Source: Scenedesmus sp. ARA3 (taxonomy: Eukaryota; Chlorophyta; Chlorophyceae; Sphaeropleales; Scenedesmaceae). From it: a stretch of DNA of 27,738 nt. Shown here one piece after another: positions 11,565 to 20,866 of the stretch. The stretch covers positions 1,129-28,866 of the forward strand of contig RWJK01001296.1 of assembly GCA_004335835.1 (NCBI GenBank). Reading direction: 5' to 3'. Below the pieces are notes generated by a model. The model was not told the DNA's origin. It made no database searches and saw only the letters and a list, made by a program, of their open reading frames with translations. Numbering within the stretch: the first letter of the stretch is position 1; the number at the start of each line of letters is the position of its first letter. The position numbers and the translations under genes were made by a program.

Positions 11565-12449
11565 GTAATGCACCATAGAATCAAAGGAAAGCCACAGACC
11601 TTCTGGATTGCCATCAGCTGCTGCAACAGTCGCGCATTCTTCGGCTCAGCAGCCAATCAATCGTTTGCTGTTGATGAAGCAGCAGTCTGCCCAGGTCTTC
11701 CCATCACGCCCTGCCTACCTTTTGCCCGTCATGCGCTCTCCCGGCGTGCCTGTGCCTGCCTCCGAGTCAAGCAACGTCTTGGCAGCTGCATACAGCTTCT
11801 TCTGCTTGCGGTGGTACAGCACCATTCCCAGCACACCACCCAGCAGCACTGCAGCAGCAGCACAGCCATTGAAACAATCAGCACATGCGGCCAACATACA
11901 TTGCTGCACGAAGGTAGTCCTGCGACAGATGCTCTACAATTGGTGTCGACAGCGCTCACAGCACACATCCAACAGCAACACTGCAGCTGCCTGCAATAGC
12001 CGCAGCCGCTTTCCACTTGTGATGTTACAACAGGCATGCTGCATGCAAACTCCTGCAGCACTCACATGCAGCAACCAGGGGCACTGCGATGGCTGCTGAT
12101 CTGAGAGGGCTTGACAACACACACAGGGCATCAACCAACTGCAGCAATGCAGCTGCACCTGCACAGAGGAGTCGCTTCCCACTCGGACTGTAACAACACG
12201 TTTGCTGTGTATTACATTTCACAGCTAGTAGGAGGTATTGCAACCCTGCTTGCATGCAATTGACTGTATTTCCTCTGTCAACAACAGAGTCAATTTTTGT
12301 TGACAGAGGACAACAATGAATCAAGAAACTACTCACGTGCAGCGACCAGGGGCACTGCAATAGCCACTGCCATGAGCGGCCCTGACAGCTTGCCCTGGGA
12401 GCGCTGCTGCTCCTCCACCTGGTCAATCAGCTTGTTCACGCAGGCCTCT

Positions 12450-12493
<44 letters not shown>

Positions 12494-12813
12494 CACAACA
12501 GCACAGCTGATCGCTTGAGGACTGCGTTCTGAACACTGAGTTAGGCATGCGTGCGTAGCCAAACTGCTGCGGTTATAACCCCTCTTCCAGCGGCATGCAT
12601 GTGTGGGGGTTACTTTCAGCGAGGCATCGCTTGTCATATGCAGCTGCCGACTGGCTTTCACTGCTTCATCACCAGATCAAATCACTTGCTTGCTAGAAGT
12701 ACTGCACCAACGTAAGCCAGCCTCACCTGCAGACTCGCCCTCCAGGCACTCTTTCGTCACGTAGTGCTCACACACACGGAAGGAGTTGATGGCATGCTGC
12801 AGGCACAGACGTC

Positions 12814-12845
<32 letters not shown>

Positions 12846-13672
12846 ACCAGGCAGTGTACACACGCTGAGGGTCAGAGACAGGCCTCCACAGTGCTGCACA
12901 GAAGTGCAGGCGGCTGCCTCAGCAAAACAGCAGCAACACCAGAACCCACATGTAACTACCTCGCTTCCACATTGCAGCATTGCATGCGTGCATGGCAGCG
13001 CAACAGGCTTGAAAAGGGCTGCACAGAGCTTGTGTGCTAGCGCGCTGCTTGAAAGAAACTAACGGCAAGAGCAGGCAGCTGGCTCAGCAACACAGCAGCA
13101 GCATGACGCAGCATTGCAAGCGTGCTGGTCTTGCAGCTGGCCTATACAGAGCTGTGTAAAGCCGGAAGCGGGTAAGCTGCGCGATTGAAGCCACAGCGCC
13201 TGCCATTATAGTTTAGGAGTTAGGGGTTTAGGTTAGGGCTGAGTAAAAATCCTCAACGTCAAACCCTTGAAGCCACAGTGCCTGCCATTACTTGCCTGTG
13301 CGTAGCCGCCAGTGTAGCCACGCCCTGCAGCACAGACAACACGGCAGCAAGAAACACAATTCGGATGCATGCTTGCACAGCAGGGCGAGAGCGCATTGTG
13401 TCAGGCACCACTGCTGCTGCCGCTGCTGCTGCTGCTGCTGAGGAAGCATCCCTTTTCTGGCATAGCACCCATCTTTGCTCTGCTGCTGAGCTGCTGCTGC
13501 TCAGGGGGGGGCTATGTGCCTGCTCAAACTTCACAGCGGCCGCAGCAATGCGAGCATGCTGCATGTCACAGCACTGGACAGCAGCTGCTGCCAGGCTGCT
13601 GCGCAAACATGTACACACACAAGGCTGCACAAGCCGTGCATGCCAGGCAGCTGTGCAGCTCTTGCGCAGTAC

Positions 13673-13704
<32 letters not shown>

Positions 13705-16100
13705 GCAGCAGCATGAATCGCACCTTCATCAACCTGGCGGGGAGCATCCCACGTGATGTCCTCGTACAGGATCGAGTCTGGGTACTCCTTGCCCTTCACG
13801 CAGCAGCAGCAGCAGCAGCAGCATAAGCAGCAGTGGCAGCGGCAGCATTCATTGACTGTGCAGAAGTGGGGCATGCTTGACGCCGCACGTGGCGCCTGAG
13901 CTGATGATGAATGCATGGGTGCTGTGCTGCAGCAACTGCACACACCAGCAGCCGCACCAGCTGCCGCCGCCTCCCCTGCTCAGCACTGCAATGCAATTTG
14001 CGCGCAAGTGAAAAGCTCCAGGCTGCACACCCACAGCACACTGCGCGACCACACGCTGAAACTCGTCAATGTGCTTTTACATAGCCTCACCTGGTAGGTG
14101 ATGTTTTTGATGTGCAGCTGTTGCGGCTGCTTTGCGCCCGGCAGGATCGCGCTGCGCGGCAGGCCCCGCAGCGTCTGCGCTGAGTCATGCGCTTCAGTGC
14201 ATGCCAGCCTGTGGCGGTAGATGCCATTTAGCACTAACACACTGCCTGGCTGGCCCACAAAAAAGTCCACCAGAGGTGAGGTGCCTCTCCTGGCATTTGC
14301 CATAGTGAGGTTTGCCAGCAGGCTGAAGCGGCAGCTGCTGCAGATCTCCACCACAGAATGCGCAAAGTTGAGGTCTAGGGTGTACCAGCTGCCTGGCGTG
14401 CTGGTGAGGGTGATGTTCCTGCAAGGAAGGGCGCAAAACGAGGCAGCAGGTGAGATATAGTCAAGCTAGAAGGTGTACCAGCTGCCTGGTGTGCTGGTGA
14501 TGGTGATGTTCCTGCAAGGACAGGACGCAACAGGAGGCAGCAAGTGACTATTAGAAGCGATACAATCAAGCCTGAAGGTGTGCTTGTGATGGTGATGTTA
14601 CTGCAAGAGAAGGGCGCAAAACGAGGCAGTCATTGTCAAGTTGAAGCGATGTGGTCAGGCTAGAAGGTGTACCAGCTGCCTGGCTGACTGGTGAGGGTGA
14701 TGTTCCTGCAAGGACAGGACGCAACACGAAGCAGCAAATGACAAGTCGACAAGTTGGAGTGTTGTGGTCAAGCTAGAAGGTGTACCAGCTGCCTGGCGTG
14801 CTGGTGAGAGTGATGTTCCTGCAAGGACAGGACGCAAAACGAGGCAGCAGATGACAAGTTGAAGTGATGTGGTCCAGCTATGGGGTGTGCCAGCTGCCTG
14901 GCGTGCTTGTGAAGGAGATGTTCCTGCAAGGGAAGAACGCAAAACGAGGCACAGGTGAGATACAGTTCAGCTAGAAGGTGTACCAGCTGCCTGGTTTGCT
15001 TGTGAGGGTGATGTTCCTGCAAGGGAAGGGCGCAAAACGAGGCAGTCATTGACAAGTTGAAGCGATGTGGTCAAGCTAGAAGGTGTACCAAGTGCCTGGC
15101 GTGCTGGTGAGGGTGATGTTCCTGCAAGGACAGGAAGCAAAACCAGGCAGTCATTGACAAGTTGAAGTGATGTGGTCAAGCTACAAGGTGTACCAGCTGC
15201 CTGATGTGCTAGGGATGGTGATGTTCCTGCAAGGACAGGAAGCAAAACGAGGCAGTCATTGACAAGTTGAAGTTATGTGGACAAGCTAGAAGGTGTACCA
15301 GCTGCCTGGTGTGCTGGTGAGGGTGACGTTCCTGCAAGGGAGACGGCGCATGGGATGGGATGGGGTGGGATGGTGATGATGGAGCAAGGGTGCAGCAGTG
15401 AATGGCAGTCCCTGCTGTTGCTACATTGTCTTCATCGTCATATACCGAATGAGGGAGCTGTTCCTGCAAGGCTATCAGAAGGCACAGCAGATGCGTGTCA
15501 AGCTGTCTAACTGCCATGCTGCTGATGAGTCATCACCCAGGGCAAAATAACATAGGCAAACAGAAGATTGCAATTTGCTCAACTGCAAACAATCCTCAGA
15601 TAAAAGCCGCTACAAAAGTGTGGTGCAGAAGGCGCCTGCCGCGTGAGCCCTGGCGACTGTTGCAGACAGCTGGAAACACAACAGAGGGTGCACACCTTCT
15701 GTTCTTGTGCCTGCAACAGCTCTCTGCATCCAGCACTCAGCTTGTACCAGCCAGCAGCCGTCCAAGCAGAACTCAACAGCATGCAGTTTCAGTTAGCGTG
15801 ATTCTGCCCAGCCAAGGGCATGCTGCATGCTGCTGCTGCTTGCTGCTGGGAATTACTTGTCACACACCTGTTGATAGGAAAGGGTGCCCCCTGCAGAGGG
15901 TCAAACTCGTCTCCGGCAGCATAGTCCCCCACCAGCTCAATCCTGTCTACGTTCTGATCAGCCAAGGCCTTCATGAGCGATACAGTGCCCTGCCCACGAT
16001 AAGTTCCGGGCGTGCTCGAGACATATGCAGTAGTGGCACCTGCTGCTGGCAGGCTGGCTGCCAGCCCGAGCAGCAGCAGTGCCACTGCGGCCACTATCAT
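5737..16100 (-). CDS. receptor-like TKL-type Ser/Thr protein kinase, single-pass membrane protein
   Basis: Exons in gene order: 16100-15868, 14418-14091, 13793-13734, 12796-12727, 12447-12337, 11848-11719, 11042-10872, 10437-10374, 9947-9285, 8269-8102, 7423-7227, 6846-6744, 6345-5737. They sum to 2907 nt, and all phases join, giving 968 residues. Residues 1-22 are a signal peptide (MIVAAVALLLLGLAASLP). Residues 23-254 form an extracellular region with a beta-helix-like Asn-rich part (INRNITLTSTPGSWYTLDLNF). Residues 255-278 form a membrane segment split by an intron (LMAVAIAVPLVAA + LLGGVLGMVLY), followed by HRKQKK. The kinase domain starts near 350: Gly loop GAGSFG 357-362, AVK Lys377, HGDL Asp665, Asn670, DLG Asp689, APE 715-717, and DVYSFGIMMWELFTG. 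An insert of about 180 residues, rich in Ser, Gly and Ala, separates VNEMHLLMAFNSPYVIRAYRCL from the hinge LVQEYCDQGTL. A disordered tail follows about 800. It presumably phosphorylates cytosolic targets after an external cue; the ligand is unknown. HGD replaces HRD, as in many algal TKL kinases. Exon 3 has weak sites (GAAG acceptor, GTTGAT donor) and is the least certain. Confidence 0.9.
6398..6467 (-). repeat. head copy of kinase exon 13
   Basis: This repeats 6295-6359 about 105 bp upstream (gene sense) of the real exon head. It includes a good acceptor (TGTGCAG before GTGGTCCCCCCC), and its translation VVPPSMPQDYTTLTEHA is nearly that of the true exon. It then runs into a leucine/cysteine-type CTG stretch and the real acceptor. 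The phase-consistent model uses the proximal copy. Confidence 0.9.
7000..7058 (-). repeat. tail copy of kinase exon 11 with splice donor
   Basis: This repeats 7221-7279 at an offset of about 221 bp. It preserves the coding end ELLRSGR.SPHVDVY and the donor AG|GTGAGAC. It lies in intron 11, downstream of the true donor, and has no acceptor attached that would make it a separate exon. Confidence 0.9.
7500..7761 (-). repeat. two head copies of kinase exon 11
   Basis: The acceptor-plus-exon-head block at 7341-7430 recurs with offsets of 164 and 169 bp (marker GCGGGAGTTCTGC at 7415, 7579 and 7748). Each copy retains an AG acceptor before AACTCCCGCAAC. The middle copy still encodes KIADLGISKAI. 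The most upstream copy reads KVANLGTSNAI, so the metal-binding Asp of the DLG motif is replaced by Asn. Neither copy has the activation segment or a matching donor, so they look like intronic decoys and not alternative complete exons. Confidence 0.9.
7968..8026 (-). repeat. tail copy of kinase exon 10 with splice donor
   Basis: This repeats 8096-8154 at an offset of 128 bp, including the donor CTG|GTGAGG and the coding end KGLAALHNQAVVHGDL. The flanking intron start (CTGTCATGCTGTTA-like) is copied too. It is intronic in the phase-consistent model. Confidence 0.9.
8345..8783 (-). repeat. four head copies of kinase exon 10, interleaved with CAG tracts
   Basis: The marker GGAAGGCCTTCAG occurs at 8236 (true exon) and again at 8354, 8478, 8626 and 8741. 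Each copy holds the first part of the exon (EYCDQGTLKAFL), the acceptor CTGCAG|GAGTACTG, and its own (CTG)n tract in gene sense, so length differences between units come mainly from the tract. The most upstream copy has a substitution in the GTCACAG part. After KAFL every copy switches to the same non-exon sequence (PRVLLRCLHP-like), showing that the copies derive from one another. Confidence 0.92.
9993..10020 (-). repeat. short head copy of kinase exon 9
   Basis: Twenty-eight bases repeat 9924-9951 almost perfectly, 69 bp upstream of the true acceptor in gene sense. The copy includes the acceptor TGCAG and the codons for VNEMHLL. A short CAG tract lies between the two. Confidence 0.85.
11110..11562 (-). 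repeat. three head copies of kinase exon 7 with CAG tracts
   Basis: The block encoding YHGSGGASLMPKGTDKGWEL recurs: marker GAGCC..ATGGT at 11031 (true exon), 11200, 11370 and 11497. Each copy is preceded in gene sense by a (CTG)n tract of about 12-16 units that ends in the acceptor CTGCAG, or CTGCCAG in the second. The copies stop before the Gly-loop sequence, so splicing into them would add sequence and usually shift frame. Period is roughly 125-170 bp. Confidence 0.92.
11930..12200 (-). repeat. tail copy of kinase exon 5 plus duplicated intron
   Basis: Positions 12063-12096 repeat 12334-12372 (coding AVAIAVPLVAA and a donor GTGAGT) at an offset of 271 bp. The adjacent intron blocks at about 11980-12030 and 12165-12210 (CGCTTCCCACT..TGTAACAAC-type) are also related, so the duplication included intron sequence. 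The copied segment encodes half of the membrane helix. Confidence 0.8.
12880..13165 (-). repeat. tandem duplication inside kinase intron 3
   Basis: About 12898-13035 and 13068-13160 share CAGGC.GCTG.CTCAGCAA.ACAGCAGCA, GCAGCATTGCA.GCGTGC and CAGAGCT.TGT blocks at an offset of about 170 bp. A further short pair (GAAGCCACAG.GCCTGCCATTA) lies at 13189 and 13270. No coding content is recognisable. Confidence 0.6.
13209..13243. repeat. degenerate telomere-like TTTAGGG motifs
   Basis: The run GTTTAGGAGTTAGGGG followed by TTTAGGTTAGGG resembles a few units of plant/green-algal telomere repeat (TTTAGGG) with errors. It sits in kinase intron 3. It could be an interstitial telomere-repeat insertion or chance. 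Confidence 0.45.
14475..15350 (-). repeat. nine head copies of kinase exon 2 (3' splice-site array)
   Basis: The core GTGATGTTCCTGCAAGG appears at the true acceptor (14411) and again near 14503, 14593, 14698, 14811, 14916, 15009, 15113, 15219 and 15324, so units are 90-113 bp. Each copy carries, in gene sense, a pyrimidine-rich TGTCCTTGCAG or CCCTTGCAG acceptor and about 40 nt of exon head (NITLTSTPGSWYT). Where the true exon continues LDLNFAHSV, most copies read TTCTAG, a stop in the exon frame. The unit at 14593 is truncated. The intron part (AACTTGTCAATGACTGCC) is also conserved. The whole array lies in intron 1. Confidence 0.95.
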
Positions 16101-16120
16101 CGCCTCGAGGCTGCCAAGTT

Positions 16121-16129
16121 TTAGGGTTT
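16121..16129 (-). promoter_or_regulatory. telo-box (AAACCCTAA) in the kinase 5' leader or promoter
   Basis: In gene sense the sequence is AAACCCTAA, 21 nt upstream of the start codon, inside a TTTTAGGGTTTAAGGG stretch on the plus strand. AAACCCTAA is the plant telo-box, found near transcription starts of many plant genes. Function in this alga is inferred by resemblance only. Confidence 0.4.
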
Positions 16130-17228
16130 AAGGGCTCTGCGGAAGGCCCAGAGGCCGCGCTGCAGGAAAGCTGCCAGGTGCTGCCCCCGCCAAATGGTTA
16201 TGCACCGACACACCCGCTCTTGACAGCCGTTTTCCGGTCTGATTATCGGTTTGGTTGTCAATACGGGCTTCTGAAATCACCAACCGGCTGCAGCGTTGTC
16301 TAAACTTATGACTCAAAGATCTTACATCAGTACTACGAGGCTGCTTGCAGCCAATATCAATTGACATGTTCACAGACACAGTTGCGGCAGACGGTGTGGC
16401 TGGAGCGAATTGACCACAAAGAGGTTAGGCCCGCCCCGACCTCTTGACAGCCTGGACAGCCCAAGTTACGGAAGCGGATGTTCATACACAGGCACAGTAA
16501 TTCAGCACATCTAGTTACAAATGTTCGTGGAAGAAAGCAAGCAGCGTCGAACTCGCTAGGTGCAAGCGCGTCACTCACGAGGCTCACTAGCCTAGCAGGA
16601 CCTCCCGTGCCGCTACTGCCCCAACCAGCAGTTCATACACATGTGCAAATGATGTGTTCCTCTTTTTCACTCTGGGCGCCGATGTCGTTTCTTGTTCAGT
16701 GGATTGGTCACACTCCCGACTGCGAAGTTCATCCGTGAGAGCGCACCCGGGAGGAGCACGATGCAGAAGCAGCCTCCTCCTGACCGGCATTGTAACGATT
16801 AAGCATGTAACTGCAGCGTGTGCTGGAAGTGCTGTTCAGTGACGCACCATCTGTGAACAACATGCTCTCCTAGCAGGACTCCTCATCAGAGATGATCTGT
16901 CTCCTAGCAGGATCTGTCTGGCCACATCTTGCACTTGTTGATGGGCCTCCACAAGCTCCTAGCACAGCAGATTATGACGTGTTACAAGACGGAATCACTG
17001 CCATTGTCACGCATGCTTGAGACCAATACCCACACTCGCACGCCCACCTACTAGCACTGCTTGCTGCACAGCATGCAGCAGCCGCCCACTCAGAATCGCT
17101 TGCACTCCCCTCAGAACAACAGAGAACCGACAGCCTGCGAAGGCCGCTTGCAGCTGCCCACATAGCATCCATTCATGATGCAGAAACTTTCCTCACTCCA
17201 GTCATGCCACGCACTCAATAACACCCGG
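16130..17228. other. intergenic spacer between chaperone 3' end and kinase start
   Basis: No coding region is supported. The spacer must hold the chaperone 3'UTR (right part) and the kinase promoter (left part). A short direct repeat CTCCTAGCAGGA/TCTCCTAGCAGGAT occurs near 16866 and 16909, with a related CTAGCAGGAC near 16590. I see no clear TATA box. Confidence 0.5.
16982..16986 (-). terminator. TGTAA poly(A)-type signal, candidate for the chaperone gene
   Basis: TTACA on the plus strand, TGTAA in gene sense, 243 nt past the chaperone stop codon and the only such pentamer between them. This fits chlorophycean polyadenylation well; the exact cleavage site is not visible. Confidence 0.55.
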
Positions 17229-20200
17229 TCACAACTCTTCGTGTGCAGGCAGCTCCTCATCCTCCGCAGCAGTACTGCTGCTGCTGCTGCTGTCGCCGCC
17301 CTCTTGCTCCCCCGCACTTTCTTCCGCACCTGCACCCGCCTCACCCCCAGCATCCGCACCAGCTCCCTCTGCTCCTTCTGCTGTGCCTTCTGCTGCACCC
17401 TCTGCAGCTGCTGTCTCATTCGCAGATGCTGTCTCATTTGCCGCAGGCTTTGGCGGCTTTGGCTTCCGTTTGCTGTCCGTCTTGTGCAGCGCCTTCTGCA
17501 CGCCCTCCCACTTGGTGACAACATCCATGGCGATGAATGCAGGCTCCTCGGTGGGCTCCTTCTTGTCCTGTGCTTCAACCTGCTGCTGCAGCCACTGCGT
17601 GAACTCCTCCAGCTGCAGCAGTAATGATGATAGTATGGCAAAGCGACGGATGCACAACAGGCGACAGCGGCGGCGGTGGATGGCACAAGGCGGAACAGTG
17701 TCAGAAACGCGGCGAAGCAGGGAGCAACCTTTGAAGCAGAATATATGGGGCATACAACACACAATCTCAATCAATGTGTCGCCAGGGACGCAAGACGGCA
17801 GAAGGCTGCAACACTGCTGCATCTGCAACTCACACACTACAGCGCACCAAGCAGCAGCAGCGCCCACACCACGCACCTTGTCTGCAGCCGCCTTGGTGTC
17901 GTTTTCGTTGATCCAGGGCTTGGTGTCTGCCCAGCTGGCAATCAGCTTCTCAGCTGCCTCGCTCTGCTCCTTCACAGCAGACAGCACCTGCAGGAAAAAA
18001 AGTAGCAGCAACAGCAGCAGCAGCAGGCAGCAGCAGCACTCTCAGGCAATCACATGCACCTGCAGCATCAAGCAGCCTTCTTGCATCGTCGCCATACTTA
18101 CTGCGTTGCACCTGGCTTGTACAAGATGCGGCTGCTCCTGCCAGCGCAGTGTGCTGCTCCTGCACACCCACCACCAGCACTGCACGCCAACTGCTGCCAG
18201 CACAACGCCAGCAAATGCGTAAAACACCAATGAACAGAGACGCCTGATTGCCCACCTGTGGCCGCAGCCCCACCCACATCACCAAAAAGCCAACTCAACT
18301 GCAGCCAGCAAACTTTCAGCGGCACAATGCAAAGCACGAACGCAACATAACAATCCCCACCTGTGGCCGCAGTTCCAGCTCTGCTGCCCTGCGGGCGATG
18401 GGCTCCCCAACCGCCTTGAGGCCAGCCAGGCGGGTTGAAAATGCATCTGCAGCCTCCGCCTCGCCGTCACCGTACAGCCAGTCCTCAGCCTCTGTCAGCT
18501 GCTCGATGAACATCACGCGAGCCTCCTCGGTGGTGACCTGGCAGCAGCAGCAGCAGCAGCATCAGCAGCATCGCCAGAGGGCATTATCTGAAGTAAAGAC
18601 AGTAAAGCCTAAGCGCCTGCTGCGCTTCAAGGGTGTAGCCTGTTTTTGAACAAAAAATCACATTGGCAGGCAGCCCGCTCGCTGCAGCGCCTCCTGCGTC
18701 TGTGTAAGCCTCCAGGTGGTTTACATATACATGATAGATCGAGCTGCATCCAGATGCCGCGAGCCATCAAGACCCAGACGCACCATTTGTTCCCCATCAT
18801 CCCACCATTCCTCTCCAACGCACCAATATACAGGCATGCTGCAGCCAGGTGTACACATGTGCAGCTACACATGCCGATCATGTAGTCTATGGCAACACCT
18901 TGATCAGCGCAACACCTCCCACGCCCACAAACCTACCTGCTGCAGCGCCTCCTGCGTCTCCAGCTTCTCCCTTGTGGCAATGATGTAGGCCTCCAAGTCA
19001 TTCTTAGCCATGGCAGTGGCTGCATGCAGATGCCGCAAGCCATCCCAAACCAGGTGGCGTCTCCAACCACCCCACCGCTCCTTCCAACACACAAGCCAGC
19101 TGCAGCCCAGGTGTCCAGTCACACGTGCAGCGGCTGTGGTCCACGCCAACACTTGAAATTTGGCATCATGTAACACCTCTTGCCCGCAGACCCACCTGCT
19201 GCAGCGCCTCCTGTGTCTCCAGCTTCTCCCGTGTAACGATGATGTAGGCCTCCAAGTCATTCTTAGCCTTGGCAGTGGCTGCCTTCACAGTCTCAGCAGC
19301 CACCCAGGCAGCCAGGTGCGCCTGGGCCTGCTTGAGGGGCTCGCCTGAGAGCGGCGCGTGGCGCGGGCCGTCGCCCGTCACATTCAGCGTCACCTGCATG
19401 GACAAAACATAGGACAACATACACGGCTGATCAGTGCCGTGGAAAGAAACTGCTTGAGGGGCTCGCCTGAGAGTGGCGCATGGCGGGGGCCGTCGCCCGT
19501 TACGTTCAGCGTCACCTGCGCAGCCAACACGTACATAGACACTTGGTAAGTGTAATGAATAACTGGAGGCCGGGTGCCGAAATGCTAGATATCAGGCGCG
19601 AAGGATGCGTGGTAAAGCATCGAGCGTGTGGTGTGCGCTGCTGCCTGCAGCTGCTGGTTCCACAGGCAGCCACATGTGTCTGACAAGCTGTTGTTGCGAC
19701 ACCACCACAGCACTAAGCCAAGCCTGACTTGCACTGGCCCTGGCACGCAGCGCAGTGAACGATGATGGTGCTGACAGTTGCTGTGTGCCGTGCATCACGC
19801 TGCATGCAGCTGTCTCACGCCCCGGCTTGCACAGCTTGCCGCATCATACGCACATGGAACACCTTGCGCCGGGGGACCTGGATGGTCTTCTTGATGAACA
19901 CCGTCTTGTTGGCGGGCGCAGCCGCCTCGGTTGCGTTGGCAGCATCACCGCCAGCAGCTGCATCTCCTTCCTTCTTCTCCGCCTGCTGCTCATCATCTGC
20001 CTTGGCTGTCTCATCCTTCCCAGCATCCTTATCACCCTTGCTGTCAGCACCAGCATCCTTTGATGCGGCATCCTTATCTTTGTCGCCGGCCGCATCATCC
20101 GTTGCGTTAGCTGCAGCCCGCTCCGTTTCGTTTGCAGGCACAGGTACCTCGATGACCTTATCCTCAATCACTTCAAGTTCAACCACGCACTCAGCGCTGC

Positions 20201-20829
20201 TGAAGTGCAGCAGGCTGCTGTAGTCGGCCTCGAAGCGCAGCGTGGTCACGCCGGACTGGTTGTACCTGCAACACACAGGGAAGGGCGTGTGGGACGCAGC
20301 AGCAACAGTCGCAAAGGTTTCAGCAATCGGGCTATGTGATGCAACTGCACAGCAGTAGGAGCTCAACAGAAGCGCACCGCTTGGCGATGGCGTCCGTGAT
20401 GCCTGCCACGGTGTACCTGGCCAGCTCCGTGTTGGGCGGCAGGCCGTGCAAGGAGGCGTTTCACAACAAGCAAACACCAGAGAACATAAAAAGGCATCCC
20501 AAGCACATGGCCTCACCTCTTGATGGCATCCTGAATGCCTGCCACCGTGTACTTGGCCAGCTCTGGCGACTCCACACCCGGCGGCAGGCCATGCACGGTG
20601 CTCGCGTTGTAGCGCAGCTCGAAGCTGAAGCCGTCAATTGTCAAGTTGGTGTACTTGATAGCGCGCTTGATGGGCAGCTTCTTGCCTGCGGGGCAGCAGC
20701 AGATCACAAGTATTGGAGTGTGATTGTCAAAAGGCATTGTAGCGCAGCTCAAAGCTGAAGCCGTCAATCGTCAAGTTGGTGTACTTGAAGGCGCGCTTGA
20801 TGGGCAGCTTCTTGCCTGCAACCATACAG

Positions 20830-20866
<37 letters not shown>

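Noticed and set aside
11600..11644. Possible 45-nt kinase exon (PKNARLLQQLMAIQK) between exons 6 and 7
   Set aside because: It has AG and GT flanks, but inserting it after exon 6 puts it in a frame with a TGA, and skipping it joins exons 6 and 7 perfectly in phase. It could be a poison exon.
13292..13324. Possible 33-nt kinase exon (GVATLAATHRQ) between exons 3 and 4
   Set aside because: Phase would fit, with CTGCAG acceptor and GTAATG donor, but the peptide is uninformative and exons 3 and 4 already join in phase.
14411..15350. CRISPR-like look of the regular repeats
   Set aside because: Repeats are exon and intron pieces of a eukaryotic gene with no unique spacers; the same holds for the 24999-25560 array and the 45-bp minisatellite.
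19815..19853. Continuation of chaperone exon 10 beyond CAT|GTGCGT
   Set aside because: The frame soon ends at a stop, whereas splicing at GTGCGT joins to VTLNVTGDGP in phase and continues the family pattern.
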